Translations under genes and position numbers: made by a program
DNA from: an uncultured Blautia sp.
Lineage (GTDB): Bacteria; Bacillota; Clostridia; Lachnospirales; Lachnospiraceae
NCBI RefSeq assembly: GCF_934371575.1
Contig: NZ_CAKRNY010000003.1
Coordinates: 75,505-139,504 of the forward strand
DNA: 64,000 nucleotides
Direction: 5' to 3'
Shown: piece after piece, positions 26,595 through 34,936 of the stretch
How the letters are laid out: the number at the start of each line of letters is the position of its first letter
Position numbering within the stretch: position 1 is the first letter of the stretch
Notes under the pieces: model-generated
The model's input: only the letters and a program-made list of their open reading frames with translations
Databases searched by the model: none
What the model was told of the DNA's origin: nothing

Positions 26595-29153
26595 ATGAAC
26601 ACAAAAAACGATAATCTTTTACGGCTTTGGTATGATAAGCCTGCAGAAGACTGGCAGACACAGGCGCTGGCAATCGGAAACGGCTACATGGGCGCTCTTG
26701 TATTCGGCGGTGTTAATAGCGACAAGATCCATATTAATGAGAAAACCGTCTGGGAAGGTGGACCGGGAGGTAATATCAACTATAATTATGGTATCACAAA
26801 CCCAATTGACACAGAAGAGGATCTTCAGAAGATCAAAGAGAATCTGAACGCGATCCGTGAAAAGCTGGAGGATAAATCTCAGTATGTCTTTGGATTTGAT
26901 GAAAATTCCTATCAGGCAAGCGGCACCGATACAAAGGGCGAAGCAATGGATGAACTGAACAAGCTTATGGGTGACCTGACAGGATATGAAGCCCCAACTG
27001 ATTATGCTAATTTATATATTTCCAATGACCAGGATGCTTCAAAGGTATCCAATTATGTGAGAGATCTGGATATGCGTACAGCAGTAGCTACTGTAAATTA
27101 CGATTATGAGGGTGTTCACTATACAAGAGAATACTTTAACAGCTATCCGGATAACATTATGGCAATTCGATTAAGTGCTGACGCAAATGGAAAAATCAGC
27201 TTTAAGGCAAACCTGGAAAATTTAATTGGCGGCAGCGCCTACACAAACACTATTGACGGCGACACCATCACAATGTGCGATGCATTAAGCGGAAACGGCC
27301 TGAAAGCAGAAGCTCAGCTTAAAGTTATCAATGAAGGCGGAAGTCTTTCTGTCAGCGAAAATAATGGAACCCCTGCGATTCGTGTATCTGACGCAGATGC
27401 GGTTATCCTGCTTTTTGCATGCGGCACTGATTATAAAATGGAACTCCCGGATTTCCGTGGGGAAGACCCTCACGCTGCAGTTACCAACCGAATCCATGCT
27501 GCAGCCCGGAAAGGATATGAAGCACTAAAAGCAGCTCATACTGCTGATCATGCTGCATTATTTTCACGTATGGAACTGGGATTTAATGAAAAAATCCCGC
27601 AGATTCCTACAGACGAATTAATTCAGAAATACACTAACATGGTAGAAAACAATGGCGGCGAGATTCCAACCGAAACAGAACAGCGTGCTTTGGAAGTAAT
27701 GTGCTATCAGTTCGGACGCTACCTTACAATCGCCGGTTCCAGAGAAGGCGCTCTTCCTACAAACCTTCAGGGAGTCTGGGGCGAAGGAGCTTTCACATGG
27801 TATGGAGATTATCACTTTAATATAAACGTTCAGATGAACTACTGGCCGACCATGGCAAGTAACCTTGGAGAATGTATGAAGCCATACAATGATTATCTGA
27901 ATGTTCTGAAAGAAGCGGGACGTGATTCTGCTGCCGCTTCCTTTGGCATTAAGAGCGAAAACGGAGAAGAAAATGGATGGCTGGTAGGATGCTTCAGTAC
28001 ACCATACATGTTTTCAACAATGGGACAGCAGGATAACGCAGCAGGCTGGAATCCAATTGGATCCGCATGGGCGCTTCTGGATTCCTATGAATACTACCTG
28101 TACACAGAAGATACCGAATATCTGAAGGAGCTTTATCCATCTCTGAAGGAAGTTGCTAATTTCTGGGATAAAGCGCTTTACTGGAGCAAAAATCAGCAGC
28201 GCTATGTATCCGCGCCGTCCTATTCTCCGGAGAATGGACCGATCGTAAATGGTACATCTTACGATCAGCAGTTTATCTGGCAGCATTTTGAAAATACGAT
28301 CCAGGCAGCTGAAACATTAGGTGTCGATGCGGATCTGATTGCAAAATGGAAAGAGAAACAGGCACAGCTTGACCCGATTTTAGTAGGAGCTGACGGTCAG
28401 GTAAAAGAGTGGTATGAAGAGACTCATATTGGAAAAGCACAGGCAGGAGATCTTCCGGAAATTGATATTCCCCAGTGGAGACAGAGCCTTGGTGCACAGA
28501 ATTCCGGTGTACAGCCACCTCACCGTCATCTTTCTCATTTGATGGCATTATATCCATGTACTCTGATCAACAAAGATAATCCGGAATATATGGATGCTGC
28601 AATTGTTTCCCTGAATGAACGCGGACTGGATGCAACCGGCTGGTCTAAAGCACACAAGCTTAATCTGTGGGCACGTACCGGACATGCCGAAGAAGCATTC
28701 CAGCTTGTACAGTCAGATGTAGGTGGAGGCAATTCCGGATTTTTAACAAATATGTTCTGCTCTCACGGCGCCGGAGCAAATTACAAAGAATCACCGATCT
28801 TCCAGATTGATGGCAACTTCGGTTACACAGCCGGTATTAATGAAATGCTGCTTCAGAGCCAGCTTGGGTATGTACAGTTCCTGCCGGCACTTCCGAAGCA
28901 GTGGAATACAGGACATGTGGAAGGTATTGTTGCAAGAGGAAATTACGAGATTAACATGAAATGGTCTCATGGAAAAGCAAAGCGTTTTGATATCACATCA
29001 AGAAACGGTGGAACATTCACCGGAGAATATGAGGGTATCGCAGCTTATGCAGTTAAGAACTCCGATGGAACAGCTGTAGAAACACAGATACTTTCAGATA
29101 ATAAGATTGCTTTCCAGACAAAGGCCGGAGAGACTTACACAATTGTATTTTAA
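26595..29153 (+). CDS. GH95-family alpha-L-fucosidase-like glycoside hydrolase
   Basis: The 852-residue protein spans the GH95 fold. It has an N-terminal beta domain (LWYDKPAEDWQTQALAIGNG), an (alpha/alpha)6 catalytic barrel with NLQGVWGEG, FNINVQMNYWPT and PPHRHLSHLMALYP, and the conserved FQIDGNFGYTAGINEML. GH95 enzymes remove terminal alpha-1,2-fucose, or in some cases alpha-L-galactose. No signal peptide is seen, so an imported oligosaccharide is the probable substrate. GGGGAGG upstream supports the start. It stands alone, with no adjacent transporter. Confidence 0.92.
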   Translation: MNTKNDNLLRLWYDKPAEDWQTQALAIGNGYMGALVFGGVNSDKIHINEKTVWEGGPGGNINYNYGITNPIDTEEDLQKIKENLNAIREKLEDKSQYVFGFDENSYQASGTDTKGEAMDELNKLMGDLTGYEAPTDYANLYISNDQDASKVSNYVRDLDMRTAVATVNYDYEGVHYTREYFNSYPDNIMAIRLSADANGKISFKANLENLIGGSAYTNTIDGDTITMCDALSGNGLKAEAQLKVINEGGSLSVSENNGTPAIRVSDADAVILLFACGTDYKMELPDFRGEDPHAAVTNRIHAAARKGYEALKAAHTADHAALFSRMELGFNEKIPQIPTDELIQKYTNMVENNGGEIPTETEQRALEVMCYQFGRYLTIAGSREGALPTNLQGVWGEGAFTWYGDYHFNINVQMNYWPTMASNLGECMKPYNDYLNVLKEAGRDSAAASFGIKSENGEENGWLVGCFSTPYMFSTMGQQDNAAGWNPIGSAWALLDSYEYYLYTEDTEYLKELYPSLKEVANFWDKALYWSKNQQRYVSAPSYSPENGPIVNGTSYDQQFIWQHFENTIQAAETLGVDADLIAKWKEKQAQLDPILVGADGQVKEWYEETHIGKAQAGDLPEIDIPQWRQSLGAQNSGVQPPHRHLSHLMALYPCTLINKDNPEYMDAAIVSLNERGLDATGWSKAHKLNLWARTGHAEEAFQLVQSDVGGGNSGFLTNMFCSHGAGANYKESPIFQIDGNFGYTAGINEMLLQSQLGYVQFLPALPKQWNTGHVEGIVARGNYEINMKWSHGKAKRFDITSRNGGTFTGEYEGIAAYAVKNSDGTAVETQILSDNKIAFQTKAGETYTIVF

Positions 29154-29181
29154 GATAGTAAAAACAAATACCATTCCTTTG

Positions 29182-29210
29182 TTGACAATCCACATGCAAA
29201 AGGTTTACAC
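29182..29210 (+). promoter_or_regulatory. Possible promoter of the PrdX-like gene
   Basis: TTGACA (29182-29187) and TTACAC (29205-29210) are 17 bp apart. The -10 match is weak. Confidence 0.35.
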
Positions 29211-29248
29211 TTTCAGCATAAAAATTCAAGTCAAAGGAGCGGTACGAA

Positions 29249-29794
29249 ATGGAATTACAAAATGGAAGACCTCAAAACACAGATAACCGTCTGGACAAAG
29301 AAATCCGTGTCTATGATTTTTTAGATAAACTTGGAATTAAATATCAGCGTATTGACCACGAAGCAACAATGACTATGGAAGCCTGCGAAGAGATTGACCG
29401 CGTCCTTGGTGACAATACCACAATCTGCAAAAATCTTTTTCTGTGCAACCGCCAGGAAACTGCTTTTTATCTTCTTTTAATGCCTGGCAGTAAACCATTC
29501 AAGACAAAAGATCTCTCTGCACAAATCCACTCTGCGAGATTGTCTTTTGCCAAACCGGAATATATGGAAAAGTATCTTGATATCACTCCCGGCTCTGTCA
29601 GTGTCCTCGGACTGATGAACGACTCAGAAAAGAATGTACAGCTTCTGATTGATGAAGATCTCATGCACAAACCATATTTCGGCTGTCATCCATGTATCAA
29701 TACCTCAAGTCTGAAATTTACAACCGAAGATCTTATGGAAAAAATCATCCCGGCACTGGGGCATACACCAATTACAGTTACTCTGCCGAAATAG
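29249..29794 (+). CDS. PrdX/ProX-type aminoacyl-tRNA(Pro) editing deacylase
   Basis: This 181-residue protein of the YbaK/ProRS-associated family has YDFLDKLGIKYQRIDHEATMT at the N-terminus, CKNLFLCNRQETAFYLLLMPG, and GSVSVLGLMND. Stand-alone members hydrolyse Ala-tRNA(Pro) or similar mischarged tRNAs. It acts in the cytoplasm as a translation quality-control enzyme. It has its own possible promoter and ends at a convergent terminator. Confidence 0.9.
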   Translation: MELQNGRPQNTDNRLDKEIRVYDFLDKLGIKYQRIDHEATMTMEACEEIDRVLGDNTTICKNLFLCNRQETAFYLLLMPGSKPFKTKDLSAQIHSARLSFAKPEYMEKYLDITPGSVSVLGLMNDSEKNVQLLIDEDLMHKPYFGCHPCINTSSLKFTTEDLMEKIIPALGHTPITVTLPK

Positions 29795-29809
29795 AATGCC
29801 AGATACAAA

Positions 29810-29855
29810 CAGGTCCACTGATTATTGCTCTGCGCAATTAAACCAGTGGACCTGC
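29810..29855. terminator. Bidirectional terminator
   Basis: CAGGTCCACTG and CAGTGGACCTG form an 11-bp stem between convergent genes. Confidence 0.75.
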
Positions 29856-29865
29856 CTGATTCTAT

Positions 29866-30765
29866 TTACAGTTTATCCTTGATACTGTCGTAATACTCTG
29901 CTGCTACATCTTCGTAATCTTCTCCGTCAACATCACATTTTGCATTCATGCTGATCACATCCTCTTTTGTAATAAGAGCACTGATCTTATTGGAAATTTC
30001 TTCTGCCTCCGGCCACTGTTCAAGAGCGTCATCGCGGATCAGAGGGCAGATATAATATGGCGGCCATACTCCCTTGTCATCTGTTAACTCCACAAATTCA
30101 CCGGAGGAAAGCATTCCATTTGTAGTATACTGGTTAAATACGTCAATCTGACCACTTCTGCAGGCTTCAAAGTTCAACGCATAATCAATAGTAAGTTCAT
30201 CTTTAAATTTCACGTCTCCGTAAACATCCTTTATATTCTGGTACAGCTGCTCATAAAATTCACCAAATGCTCCCAGAACAAGAGAATCTGCCTGCTCCCA
30301 TAACTGGCTGTAATCTGTGATTCCAAGTTCTTCAGCTCTTGTTTTCAGCATAAACAATCCTTCTGAATCATTTACATCTGTCTGATCCAGCCATGTGATT
30401 TTCCATTTATCTTCATAAGCTTTTTTTACAGTATCGTAGCATTCCTGAGGATCCTGGATCGTATCCATGCCAAGGCGTGTCATTAATCCGGTTCCAGTAT
30501 ATCCTATATAAAAATCAATCTCATCATTTACAATCGCATCATGGATCACAGAAGATCCGATATTCATCTTTCGCTCTACATTAATTCCTGCATCCTCAAA
30601 GGCTAACGCATATACCTCTCCAAGAACCTGGGATTCTGTAAAATCCTTGGAAGAAACAACCAGCGGATCTTTATCTTCGGAACCAGAAGAGCTTCCACAT
30701 CCCGTTATTGTCATCATTGCCATAACACCGGCTAATACTGCCGCACACCATCTTCTTTTTCTCAT
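29866..30765 (-). CDS. Betaine-type ABC transporter substrate-binding lipoprotein (OpuC/OsmF/EgtU-like)
   Basis: 299 residues. The signal peptide ends in a lipobox, TITGCGSS. The mature part is of the glycine betaine/choline/carnitine binding family (SSKDFTESQVLGEVYALAFEDAG, DFYIGYTGTG), which also includes the ergothioneine-binding domain of EgtU. It is the last gene of the seven-gene catabolic operon, 15 nt after the lyase gene. No permease is adjacent. The matching permeases and ATPase are the divergent 44827-47106 set, which lacks a binding protein. The likely ligand is the betaine that the operon degrades. Confidence 0.88.
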   Translation of the reverse strand: MRKRRWCAAVLAGVMAMMTITGCGSSSGSEDKDPLVVSSKDFTESQVLGEVYALAFEDAGINVERKMNIGSSVIHDAIVNDEIDFYIGYTGTGLMTRLGMDTIQDPQECYDTVKKAYEDKWKITWLDQTDVNDSEGLFMLKTRAEELGITDYSQLWEQADSLVLGAFGEFYEQLYQNIKDVYGDVKFKDELTIDYALNFEACRSGQIDVFNQYTTNGMLSSGEFVELTDDKGVWPPYYICPLIRDDALEQWPEAEEISNKISALITKEDVISMNAKCDVDGEDYEDVAAEYYDSIKDKL

Positions 30766-30779
30766 AATAATTTCTCCTC

Positions 30780-32309
30780 TCAGTTCTCTTTTATAATTTT
30801 ATTCAATTCCCCGGATGTCACAAATGCATATATTTTTTTAATCTCCTCGTGCATATTTCTGTTTTCACCAAGGAAGGGAATACAACTGCGAATGGCCTTA
30901 TAGGCTTTTTCTGTATATTCTCCAAGATTCATTTTTCCATATTTCATCTGACGTAAATCCACAGCCTGTGCTGCATAAAGCGCCTCCATTCCAGCCAGAT
31001 AACAGATGTTATCGACCATTTTCAATGCCTTTTCTGCTACAAGCGGAAGATTTGCACCATGATCTTCGATCATTCCTTCCATAGGATAAAAATCCACGGA
31101 AGAAGGATTGCAGAGAAAACGATTTTCCACATCCAGAGCTGTATATGTATTCTGGATTGTTGCATAACCCAGGCTGGAATCATCCCAGGCGGCCAGATAT
31201 CTGGTCAGCCCTGTAAAATGGGGATCTGTCATCTTGATCATTCTGTAGCTGATCGACTTTGACATGTGACTCAGCGCAATTGTCAGCATCTCCACTGCAG
31301 CTGCAAGCGTCGCAGTTTCAAAATTGCATGTGACAAAGGTGTTTTCTTTTTCCAGTACAATTGCAGGATTATCTGACGGAGAGTTTATCTGTATATTCAG
31401 AAACTTCTCGACCACATGTAAAGCATCCAGAACGGTTCCCTGAATGGCAAATCCGCCGCGGAATGTAAGGGAATCCTGAAGCGCCCGGTTTTCATCTGGC
31501 TGATACAAATAACTTCCCTTCAGGAATTTCCGGCATTGAGCCGCACTTTCAATCTGCCCCGGTAAACCACGTATGTCGTTTACTTCCTCACACATAGCTT
31601 CCACATTTCCATTCAGACCTTCATAATCCAGACAATAGATCAGATTTACAAGATCTACAAGTTGGTGGGTTTTTATGGACAAAAGAGCTGTCAGCCCTTC
31701 GCCCTGCGCATTGGAAAGTATGATCGTATGGGCATCTTTTAACTTCATCTGGTATACCGGAAGCCCTTCTTCTTTAATTGCTTCTGCAGCCGGGACAACC
31801 TTCCCCTGATACCGGACATCTACTTCACCTGTAAAAGCCAGCCCCATATGTGATAATGTGGTAATGTCTGCGTCTCCTACAGAACCTCTTTTAGGAATCA
31901 GCGGATGGATTCCATGATTCAGAAAATCTCTGTAGCGTTTTGCCAATTCATCTGTAGCGCAGGCTGTACCGATCAGCATATTATTCAGCCGGATGACCAT
32001 CATGGCTCTTACTTCTTCATCTGTATGATATGGTGGTACTCCAAGTGCATGCGTCCTTATCAGCTCATAATTGTAAGCCTCAATTTCATCCTGTGCCACA
32101 CAGATATCTTTATTCCAGCCAACCCCACGGTTAAATCCATAGATAGCCTTTCCGGAATCAGCCAGGCTCTGCATGATCTCTCTGCCTTTTTTCAGACGCC
32201 CGAAAGCCTCTTCTGCAATTTCCACCTTTCTGCCATGGACAGCCACATCAGCTACATCCTGCAAAGTCAGTTCTTTTCCATTTAAAATCAGTACATCCAA
32301 AGCCTTCAT
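30780..32309 (-). CDS. HAL/PAL-family lyase lacking the MIO tripeptide, ergothionase-like candidate
   Basis: The 509-residue protein is of normal length for the histidine/phenylalanine ammonia-lyase fold. The conserved Tyr loop is present (IYGFNRG, Tyr57). The catalytic loop that should read GSVG-ASG-DLAPL reads GSVG-DA-DITTL (142-151). Ala-Ser-Gly, which cyclises to the MIO electrophile, is absent and the loop is one residue shorter, so ordinary ammonia elimination from histidine is not expected. The known MIO-free member of this superfamily is ergothionase, which eliminates trimethylamine from ergothioneine. Neighbouring urocanate-hydratase and betaine-transport genes fit that. A different aromatic betaine cannot be excluded. 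It overlaps the AcnX small-subunit gene by 4 nt. Confidence 0.8.
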   Translation of the reverse strand: MKALDVLILNGKELTLQDVADVAVHGRKVEIAEEAFGRLKKGREIMQSLADSGKAIYGFNRGVGWNKDICVAQDEIEAYNYELIRTHALGVPPYHTDEEVRAMMVIRLNNMLIGTACATDELAKRYRDFLNHGIHPLIPKRGSVGDADITTLSHMGLAFTGEVDVRYQGKVVPAAEAIKEEGLPVYQMKLKDAHTIILSNAQGEGLTALLSIKTHQLVDLVNLIYCLDYEGLNGNVEAMCEEVNDIRGLPGQIESAAQCRKFLKGSYLYQPDENRALQDSLTFRGGFAIQGTVLDALHVVEKFLNIQINSPSDNPAIVLEKENTFVTCNFETATLAAAVEMLTIALSHMSKSISYRMIKMTDPHFTGLTRYLAAWDDSSLGYATIQNTYTALDVENRFLCNPSSVDFYPMEGMIEDHGANLPLVAEKALKMVDNICYLAGMEALYAAQAVDLRQMKYGKMNLGEYTEKAYKAIRSCIPFLGENRNMHEEIKKIYAFVTSGELNKIIKEN

Positions 32310-32719
32310 CCTTTCTGTTTTAAAACGCGTATTTCCCCATGATCAGCATCAACTTCGATCATGTCATCGTCTTTTGTTTCCTCAAAAAACTCTTTCTCAA
32401 CCTTCCACACCATCGGAATTTCCATTATCACCGCGGTTGCCACAAGCACTGTGTCAAGATGCTCCACAATAAATCCAGCCGGTGCTGTATGGTTCTGTTC
32501 CAGTCTGTAAAGCCCATCTGCCTGCACAACAGAGCTTCCCTTTCCTCCTGGAAAAACCATGATTTTTCCACAGACACTTTTTCCCAGAAGACTATGTTCT
32601 TTTTCTGTTATCTCTCCCGTTTTGGGATCCGTATGGTAAAATAACACCGGTTCCTCTGAACGAAGTACTTTTGCTCTTGCTATACCAGGGGACACCTTAC
32701 TGCATTTATATATTTTCAT
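32306..32719 (-). CDS. Aconitase X small (swivel) subunit, DUF126
   Basis: About 137 residues. Signatures of the AcnX swivel domain are KVSPGIARAKVLRSEEPVLFYH, GKSVCGKIMVFPGGKGSSV with the conserved Gly-rich Ser loop, and the C-terminal VDADHGEIRVL. The start at 32719 follows AGGAGAGG; the ATG at 32749 has no site. It pairs with the large subunit encoded just upstream. AcnX enzymes are dehydratases, known for cis-3-hydroxyproline and phosphomevalonate substrates. The substrate here is unknown. Confidence 0.87.
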   Translation of the reverse strand: MKIYKCSKVSPGIARAKVLRSEEPVLFYHTDPKTGEITEKEHSLLGKSVCGKIMVFPGGKGSSVVQADGLYRLEQNHTAPAGFIVEHLDTVLVATAVIMEIPMVWKVEKEFFEETKDDDMIEVDADHGEIRVLKQKG

Positions 32720-32762
32720 ATTCACGCCTCTCCTGACAGACATTAACATCCATGAAGTTTAT

Positions 32763-33977
32763 CTATTGCTCTTCTTCAACAGCAAACTGCAGACATTCTT
32801 CCATGGAGCACACCATCATACGGATTCCAAATGAACTCATATAATACAGTGCTTTATGAGAATCAGTTGCTCCCAATTTATCTTTTAAATATTCAAAACA
32901 ACATTTCTCATCCACACATGTATCGCTGACCAGGTCTACCCCTGACTTCTTCAGTTCCTGTAATAGTCCGGTTTGTTCTGCAAGTCCCATAACACCAGCC
33001 GAAGTAAGTATGATAACGGGAATTCTGCAGTGTCTGCCGTTTAATACTTCTGCTGCCTGCAGAATTCTTTCATAATTATAATGGGGACATCCCAGGATAA
33101 CATATTCCACCTTTTCGTTATCCTTTCGGAAGCAGGAATATTCTTCCCTTACCTGTTCCAGCTCTCTTTTCCCAATCCGTATTTCCTTCTCCGCCTTTTT
33201 TTGGCCAAATGCCGTTTCCAGATCCGGAGCCTCCGGTGTCACTTGTGGAATATGGAACATTGCACATGTTCCCGATACATTTAGCTGTGCACCAAGCATG
33301 ATCAGTGCTGATTCTGATACTTTACTGCCAAGCCCCTGAAAAACAGGGATCTCATATCCTGTTTCTTTCCCGGCTGCCAATCCCAGCAGTCCATAGTCCA
33401 AAACATTTTCCATCTGGGCTTCCACCTTTATCAGAACCTTTCCTTTTCTGTTTTTCTCCAGCAGCATTCCATATTCCGGGACAAAACCGGTAATCCCGGC
33501 ACAAAGGGCACTTGCCGCGCTTTCCCGGTTGGACCTTGCTCCCAGAACTGAATTTACATAAACTGTTGCGCTGGTTTCAGAAAAGGCAATGTTTTCACCA
33601 AAATGCGGAATATTTTCAAACAGATATGGCGTACAGCTGTAGTTTAAAATTGCTCCAAGACGTTGATACGCACTCTGGGTTCTTGCCATTTTCCTGCATT
33701 GCTCTTCATTCAGAATTTTTTTCCTGCTAAAGTATTCACAATTATAGCCTGGATTTACTGTTGGCCTTACACGGCAATAAGCTCCTGCATCTGCCATTTT
33801 CTCGGCAAACCAGATATCAGAATCCTGTGCACTCAGCGATACATGAACTCTTGAGACAGGCACCATGCGCTCTGCTTCAAAGCCCTCGCCCACAGCGCAC
33901 TGAATCTGCATTGCCATTGAAGCACCTTTTCCGTATTTGCCGTCCAGCATCTCTTTTTGCAGTTCTGTTAATTCCAC
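32763..33977 (-). CDS. Aconitase X large (catalytic) subunit, DUF521
   Basis: 404 residues of the AcnX catalytic fold. It opens with ELTELQKEMLDGKYGKGASMAMQ, and has VSRVHVSLSAQDSDIWFAEKM, CRVRPTVNPG, a Cys-containing TPYLFENIPHFGENIAFSE... region and GARSNRESAASALCAGITG. These segments supply cysteines for an Fe-S site in known members. It likely dehydrates a hydroxy acid. Its place between the hydroxyacyl-CoA-dehydrogenase-like gene and the MIO-less lyase gene suggests a step downstream of imidazole-ring hydration or opening. No such role is known to me. Confidence 0.88.
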   Translation of the reverse strand: MELTELQKEMLDGKYGKGASMAMQIQCAVGEGFEAERMVPVSRVHVSLSAQDSDIWFAEKMADAGAYCRVRPTVNPGYNCEYFSRKKILNEEQCRKMARTQSAYQRLGAILNYSCTPYLFENIPHFGENIAFSETSATVYVNSVLGARSNRESAASALCAGITGFVPEYGMLLEKNRKGKVLIKVEAQMENVLDYGLLGLAAGKETGYEIPVFQGLGSKVSESALIMLGAQLNVSGTCAMFHIPQVTPEAPDLETAFGQKKAEKEIRIGKRELEQVREEYSCFRKDNEKVEYVILGCPHYNYERILQAAEVLNGRHCRIPVIILTSAGVMGLAEQTGLLQELKKSGVDLVSDTCVDEKCCFEYLKDKLGATDSHKALYYMSSFGIRMMVCSMEECLQFAVEEEQ

Positions 33978-34006
33978 TTATATCCCTTTCCGGTACCAGA
34001 GCGTAC

Positions 34007-34915
34007 CTATTTCTCAGTCTTATCCACAGAAAGATTTCCGGTTTCAGTATCATAGCCATCATAAAAACCACTTCCGGTTTTCATTCCCAGATGGCCTGCA
34101 TCTATGAGATCCTTTAATTTTTTCGGAGGCTTATCTCTCTCATCCCCGCTTGCTGCATAATAGGAATTTTCAATGTTATAAATTGTCTGCAGACCGATCA
34201 GATCCATCAGACGAAATGGACCTATATTGGTTCCCCACTCGATCATCCATCCTCTGTCAAATTCGGCAGGATCACAATAGCCATTTGCCCAAAGATACAA
34301 ACATTCTCTCTTTACAGCCCTCCATACCCGGTTTATGGAATATCCTTTTATTTCTTTCTCTGTGATCACAGGTTCAAATCCCAGTTTATGATAATGGGCC
34401 AGTGCCTTTTCCTTTGTTTCTTCTGAAGTCCAGGGATTCCACATCATTTCCAGATAATCATTTCGTATGGGATCATCATGATCCACGGAAAAGGTTCTGG
34501 TTTTCCTCTCATCCGAAATTTCTGCTGCAATATCACTCATCAGAAGAGAGGAAGTATTGGAATTCAGCAATGTATGTTCCGGGCAATACTGATCCAGTTT
34601 TTTAAACATTTCCTGCTTCAGCTCCAATTTTTCCGGTATGTTTTCCACTACCAGATCTGCATCCTTACAGCACTCCTCCAGATCTGTAGAGTAGCAAATC
34701 CTGCTGATCAGAGCTTCCGCCTCCTGAGGTGTGATTTTTCCCAGCTCCACATAATACTGTGCCCATTTCTCTATTTTATTTTTACAGGTCTGTATAGAAC
34801 TTTCTGTTCTACTGTACCCTTTGACCATCTTTCCATACAGGGCGTTGCGAAATGCAATCATGGATCCTTGCGTTCCAACTCCAATAATTGCCACATTCTT
34901 TATCTTATCTTCCAT
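34007..34915 (-). CDS. 3-hydroxyacyl-CoA-dehydrogenase-family NAD-dependent oxidoreductase
   Basis: 302 residues. The N-terminal Rossmann domain has VAIIGVGTQGSMIA, DLVVENIPEKLELKQ and NSNTSSLLMSDIA. The C-terminal helical domain has GYSINRVWRAVKRECLYLWANG and HLGMKTGSGFYDGY. This is the 3-hydroxybutyryl-CoA dehydrogenase superfamily, which also holds L-gulonate and similar hydroxy-acid dehydrogenases. No CoA-ligase or transferase is in the operon, so a free beta-hydroxy acid is as likely a substrate as a CoA ester. It lies between the urocanate-hydratase-like and AcnX genes. Confidence 0.85.
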   Translation of the reverse strand: MEDKIKNVAIIGVGTQGSMIAFRNALYGKMVKGYSRTESSIQTCKNKIEKWAQYYVELGKITPQEAEALISRICYSTDLEECCKDADLVVENIPEKLELKQEMFKKLDQYCPEHTLLNSNTSSLLMSDIAAEISDERKTRTFSVDHDDPIRNDYLEMMWNPWTSEETKEKALAHYHKLGFEPVITEKEIKGYSINRVWRAVKRECLYLWANGYCDPAEFDRGWMIEWGTNIGPFRLMDLIGLQTIYNIENSYYAASGDERDKPPKKLKDLIDAGHLGMKTGSGFYDGYDTETGNLSVDKTEK

Positions 34916-34936
34916 TCCGGTCTCTTCCTTTGTTTT

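Noticed and set aside
29866..30765. Plain osmoprotectant uptake protein for glycine betaine
   Set aside because: The family allows it, but the position as last gene of a catabolic operon with a trimethylamine-lyase candidate favours a degraded betaine; kept as an alternative only.
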